From: Nocardia aurantia
GTDB taxonomy: Bacteria > Actinomycetota > Actinomycetes > Mycobacteriales > Mycobacteriaceae
Direction of reading: 5' to 3'
Length of the DNA stretch: 64,000 bases
Assembly (NCBI RefSeq): GCF_009604425.1
Contig: NZ_WEGI01000003.1
Span: 434,001 to 498,000 of the forward strand
Both the position numbers and the translations under genes were made by a program. This document shows, in pieces, positions 61,971-64,000 of the stretch. The notes under the pieces were generated by a model. That model worked only from the letters and a program-made list of their open reading frames with translations. It did no database searches and was not told where the DNA came from. Position 1 is the stretch's first letter. Each line of letters begins with the position of its first letter.

Positions 61971-62618
61971 CTACGCGGACAGCACGAACATGTCCCGGAA
62001 CCGGTCCACCGCCGCCGGGTCGCCGTCGAACCGTATCCGCGGCAACAGCTCTCGCCGCAGGTCCGCGTCACCCGAGCGGAAGCGGACCAGATCGGCCGCG
62101 TCGGCGGTCAGGCGCACGACCGGCTCGCCGTGGCGCGGCCCGAGAGTCGCGTCCCGGACCGAGAATTCGAAGCCGCGTCCGCCGATGCTCGCCCGGTAGG
62201 TGGCGTCCGTCGCCCCCGCGCGCGCGGGGGCGAACGCCAGCAGGACCCCGGCGAGGAAGCCGTTGAGCGGCGTCGCGTCCTCGCCGGCGTCCGGCGGAGT
62301 CACCATCGGCAGGCCGAACCAGGCCAGCGACTGCAAGACCGGAAACACTCGCCGCCAGCCGGTCTCGCTCATCGAGTAGACCGTGCGGGCCACCGGCGGC
62401 GGGAGTTCGGTGCGCTCGATCAGCCCCGACTCCTCGAGTTCCCGCAGCCGGTCGGCGAGCAGGTTGGTCGCGATGCCCGGCAGCTGCGCGCGCAGGTCGC
62501 TGTAACGCCGTGCGCCGCCGAGCAATTCACGGAAGATGAGCAGCGTCCACCGCTCGCCGAGGGAGTCGAGCCCCTTCGCGATCGGGCAGTTCTGATCGTA
62601 GCTGCGCCGCTTCTGCAC
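61971..62618 (-). CDS. HxlR-family transcriptional regulator with C-terminal extra domain
   Basis: The N-terminal HxlR winged helix is clear (QKRRSYDQNCPIAKGLDSLGERWTLLIFRELLGG ... FSDLRAQLPGIATNLLADRLRELEESGLIER-type), residues about 1-100. An extra C-terminal domain of about 115 residues (LAGVLLAFAPARAGATDATY ... DAADLVRFRSGD) resembles SCP2-like ligand domains. I chose GTG 62618, which gives the usual HxlR start; a TTG at 62636 would extend it into the palindrome. It probably represses itself and the membrane protein gene. Confidence 0.85.
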   Translation of the reverse strand: MQKRRSYDQNCPIAKGLDSLGERWTLLIFRELLGGARRYSDLRAQLPGIATNLLADRLRELEESGLIERTELPPPVARTVYSMSETGWRRVFPVLQSLAWFGLPMVTPPDAGEDATPLNGFLAGVLLAFAPARAGATDATYRASIGGRGFEFSVRDATLGPRHGEPVVRLTADAADLVRFRSGDADLRRELLPRIRFDGDPAAVDRFRDMFVLSA

Positions 62619-62633
62619 GAAAAGAAACTCTAC

Positions 62634-62652
62634 CAACTAGACAAACAAGTTG
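62634..62652. promoter_or_regulatory. Palindrome CAACTAG-N5-CAAGTTG at the hxlR start
   Basis: The arms match at 6 of 7 positions, with the right end 34 bp upstream of the chosen GTG. It shares ACAAG/CAACT elements with the 34-bp palindrome at 61040, suggesting autoregulation. Confidence 0.5.
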
Positions 62653-62783
62653 TGCACGGTAGTCGCTTCGCATCGGCGTGGTGGTCGAGCACGGGCCTGC
62701 CCGCGCGGCACGGCTGCGTCGTCGCCCCGGCGGCCCGGCGCGCAGCCCGCCGCGAACGCTGCGCCGCCGGGTGTTCCGATCGC

Positions 62784-64000
62784 TCAGGACAGCAGGCGGC
62801 GGAGCAGCTTGTTGCCGAAGCCGTGCTTAATCACCATCTCCAGGCTGCGAATCGTCTTGTCCGAGTACGGGTACCAGATGCTCTCCTGCTTCGGCTGCCA
62901 GCGGTCGATCAGGATCGGCAGCGGATGGGTGAAGCCGCGCAGCGCGTCCAGGCCGTTGACATGGCCGAGGCCGCTGTTCTTGCGGCCGCCGAACGGCGCC
63001 TCCGGGACGCCGTAGATGACGGACGCGTCGTTGTGCACGACCGAACCGGTGTGCAGTTGAGCGGCGATGCGCCGGGCCTTGTCCGCGTCCTTGGTGAACA
63101 CCGAACCGCTGAGGCCGTACTGCGAGTCGTTGGCCATCCGGATGGCCTCCTCCTCGTCCCGTACCCGCATGATCGCCGCGATCGGCCCGAAGGTCTCCTC
63201 GGTCATGATCTCCATGTCGTGGTTCGCGTCGACCACCACGGTGGGCTGGAAGTACAGGCCGTTACCGGCGGCCGGCGCGCCACCGACGACGATGTCGGCA
63301 CCCTTGGCCTTGGCGTCGTCGACGTGCTTGGCCACGATGTCCATCTGCCGATCCCAGAACAGCGGGCCCATATCGGTGTCGCCGGGACCGTAGGTGACCT
63401 CGGCGGCCCGCTTCGACACCAGCCGGATGAACTCGTCGGCGACGCTGTCCACCACGTAGATCCGCTCGACGCTCATGCACACCTGGCCGGTGTTGAACAT
63501 CGACAGGTACACCGCGCCCGCCGCGGCCCGATCCAGATCGGCGTCGGCGCAGACGATCATCGCGTCCTTGCCGCCGAGTTCCAGCGTGCAGGGGAGCAGC
63601 CGCTCGGCGCAGGCCGCGGCGATCTTGCGCCCGGTGCCCACGCTGCCGGTGAAGCACACCTTGTCGATCTCGGCCGCGACCAGCGCCGCGCCGGTCTCGC
63701 CGTCACCGTGCACGACCTGCACGACATCGGCGGGAACCCCCGCCTCGTGCAGGATCTTCACCGCCCACTCGCCCGAGCGCGGGGTGACCTCCGAGGGCTT
63801 CAGCACCGCGGTGTTGCCGGCCAGCAGCGCCTGCACAACGGGGTTGAGCGACAACACGAACGGGCCGTTCCACGGCGTGATCACGCCGACCACACCCAGC
63901 GCCTGATAGTGGACGAACAGCTTCTTCGTCGGCTTCAGGTAGCCGTGCAGCGGCTGCCGGTGCGGCTTCAGGTCGCGCGGCGCGCGATGGGTCCAGAAGG
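62784..64000 (-). CDS. Aldehyde dehydrogenase (N-terminus beyond window edge)
   Basis: The frame is open from base 64000 to a stop at 62784, about 405 codons. ALDH motifs are present: VGVITPWNGPFVLSLN, LELGGKDAMIV (Glu), NTGQVCMSVERIYV (Cys) and PFGGRKNSGLG. The C-terminal tail (ESIWYPYSDKTIRSLEMV ... KLLRRLLS) is of the coniferyl/fatty-aldehyde dehydrogenase type seen in mycobacteria. Roughly the first 80 residues are outside the window. No partner gene is visible. Confidence 0.92.
   Translation of the reverse strand, partial: FWTHRAPRDLKPHRQPLHGYLKPTKKLFVHYQALGVVGVITPWNGPFVLSLNPVVQALLAGNTAVLKPSEVTPRSGEWAVKILHEAGVPADVVQVVHGDGETGAALVAAEIDKVCFTGSVGTGRKIAAACAERLLPCTLELGGKDAMIVCADADLDRAAAGAVYLSMFNTGQVCMSVERIYVVDSVADEFIRLVSKRAAEVTYGPGDTDMGPLFWDRQMDIVAKHVDDAKAKGADIVVGGAPAAGNGLYFQPTVVVDANHDMEIMTEETFGPIAAIMRVRDEEEAIRMANDSQYGLSGSVFTKDADKARRIAAQLHTGSVVHNDASVIYGVPEAPFGGRKNSGLGHVNGLDALRGFTHPLPILIDRWQPKQESIWYPYSDKTIRSLEMVIKHGFGNKLLRRLLS

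Overview
The window is high-GC DNA from an actinomycete, most likely Nocardia or a close relative in Mycobacteriales. This is inferred from GTG/TTG starts, chains of genes overlapping by ATGA/GTGA, a CvnABCD G-protein/histidine-kinase conservon, a latex-clearing protein, neocarzinostatin-family secreted proteins, a hemophore-related protein and many acyl-CoA dehydrogenases. I see no rRNA, tRNA, CRISPR array, insertion sequence or prophage.

Region 1 (1-21.2 kb) is the most unusual. After a partial TetR gene and a bicupin, an eight-gene minus-strand operon (9276 down to 1518) encodes a tandem nitrilase, a red chlorophyll catabolite reductase (RCCR)-like protein, a chlorophyllase-like hydrolase, a Rieske oxygenase of the class containing pheophorbide a oxygenase, a second RCCR-like protein, an unknown protein, an SDR resembling plant NYC1/NOL chlorophyll b reductases, and an arylmalonate-decarboxylase-like protein. 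Four steps of plant chlorophyll breakdown therefore have look-alikes in one bacterial operon. Divergent from it are a 12-TM transporter-like protein and two neocarzinostatin-family secreted proteins. Eleven kb away a second minus-strand operon (20290 down to 14604: flavin reductase, acyl-CoA-dehydrogenase-fold protein, two aldehyde dehydrogenases, FAD monooxygenase) diverges from an IclR gene. All four promoters carry the same 17-bp operator, GTTTC-N7-GAAAC, so I infer one IclR-controlled regulon for uptake or export and oxidative breakdown of a tetrapyrrole-like or other polycyclic compound. Between the halves lies an independent rubber-degradation unit: a TetR gene, a 33-codon small ORF and lcp with a 29-bp palindrome.

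Region 2 (21.2-34.8 kb): a membrane protein, an isochorismatase-like hydrolase with a CaiB-type CoA-transferase, then a dipeptide-type ABC importer operon that ends in a DszC-like flavin monooxygenase, followed by a flavin reductase, a GAF-PucR regulator and a Bcr/CflA-type MFS exporter. Organosulfur or similar scavenging is an inference.

Region 3 (34.8-44.2 kb): a GH38 alpha-mannosidase, the cvnABCD operon, a hemophore-related secreted protein and an OmpR-type two-component system.

Region 4 (44.2-54.8 kb): a beta-oxidation-like catabolic cluster with two metal-dependent hydrolases, alcohol dehydrogenase, SDR, four acyl-CoA dehydrogenases (two large/small pairs) and an enoyl-CoA hydratase. 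It shows DNA instability: a 66-bp tandem repeat at the end of the hydratase gene, an 18-bp repeat array inside one dehydrogenase, and a near-identical patch shared by two dehydrogenases.

Region 5 (54.8-60.8 kb): a complete N-acetylglucosamine PTS locus (EIIA, EIIB, EIIC, HPr, EI, NagA, NagB). Region 6 (60.8-64 kb): a membrane protein and an HxlR regulator with matching palindromes, then an aldehyde dehydrogenase cut by the window edge.
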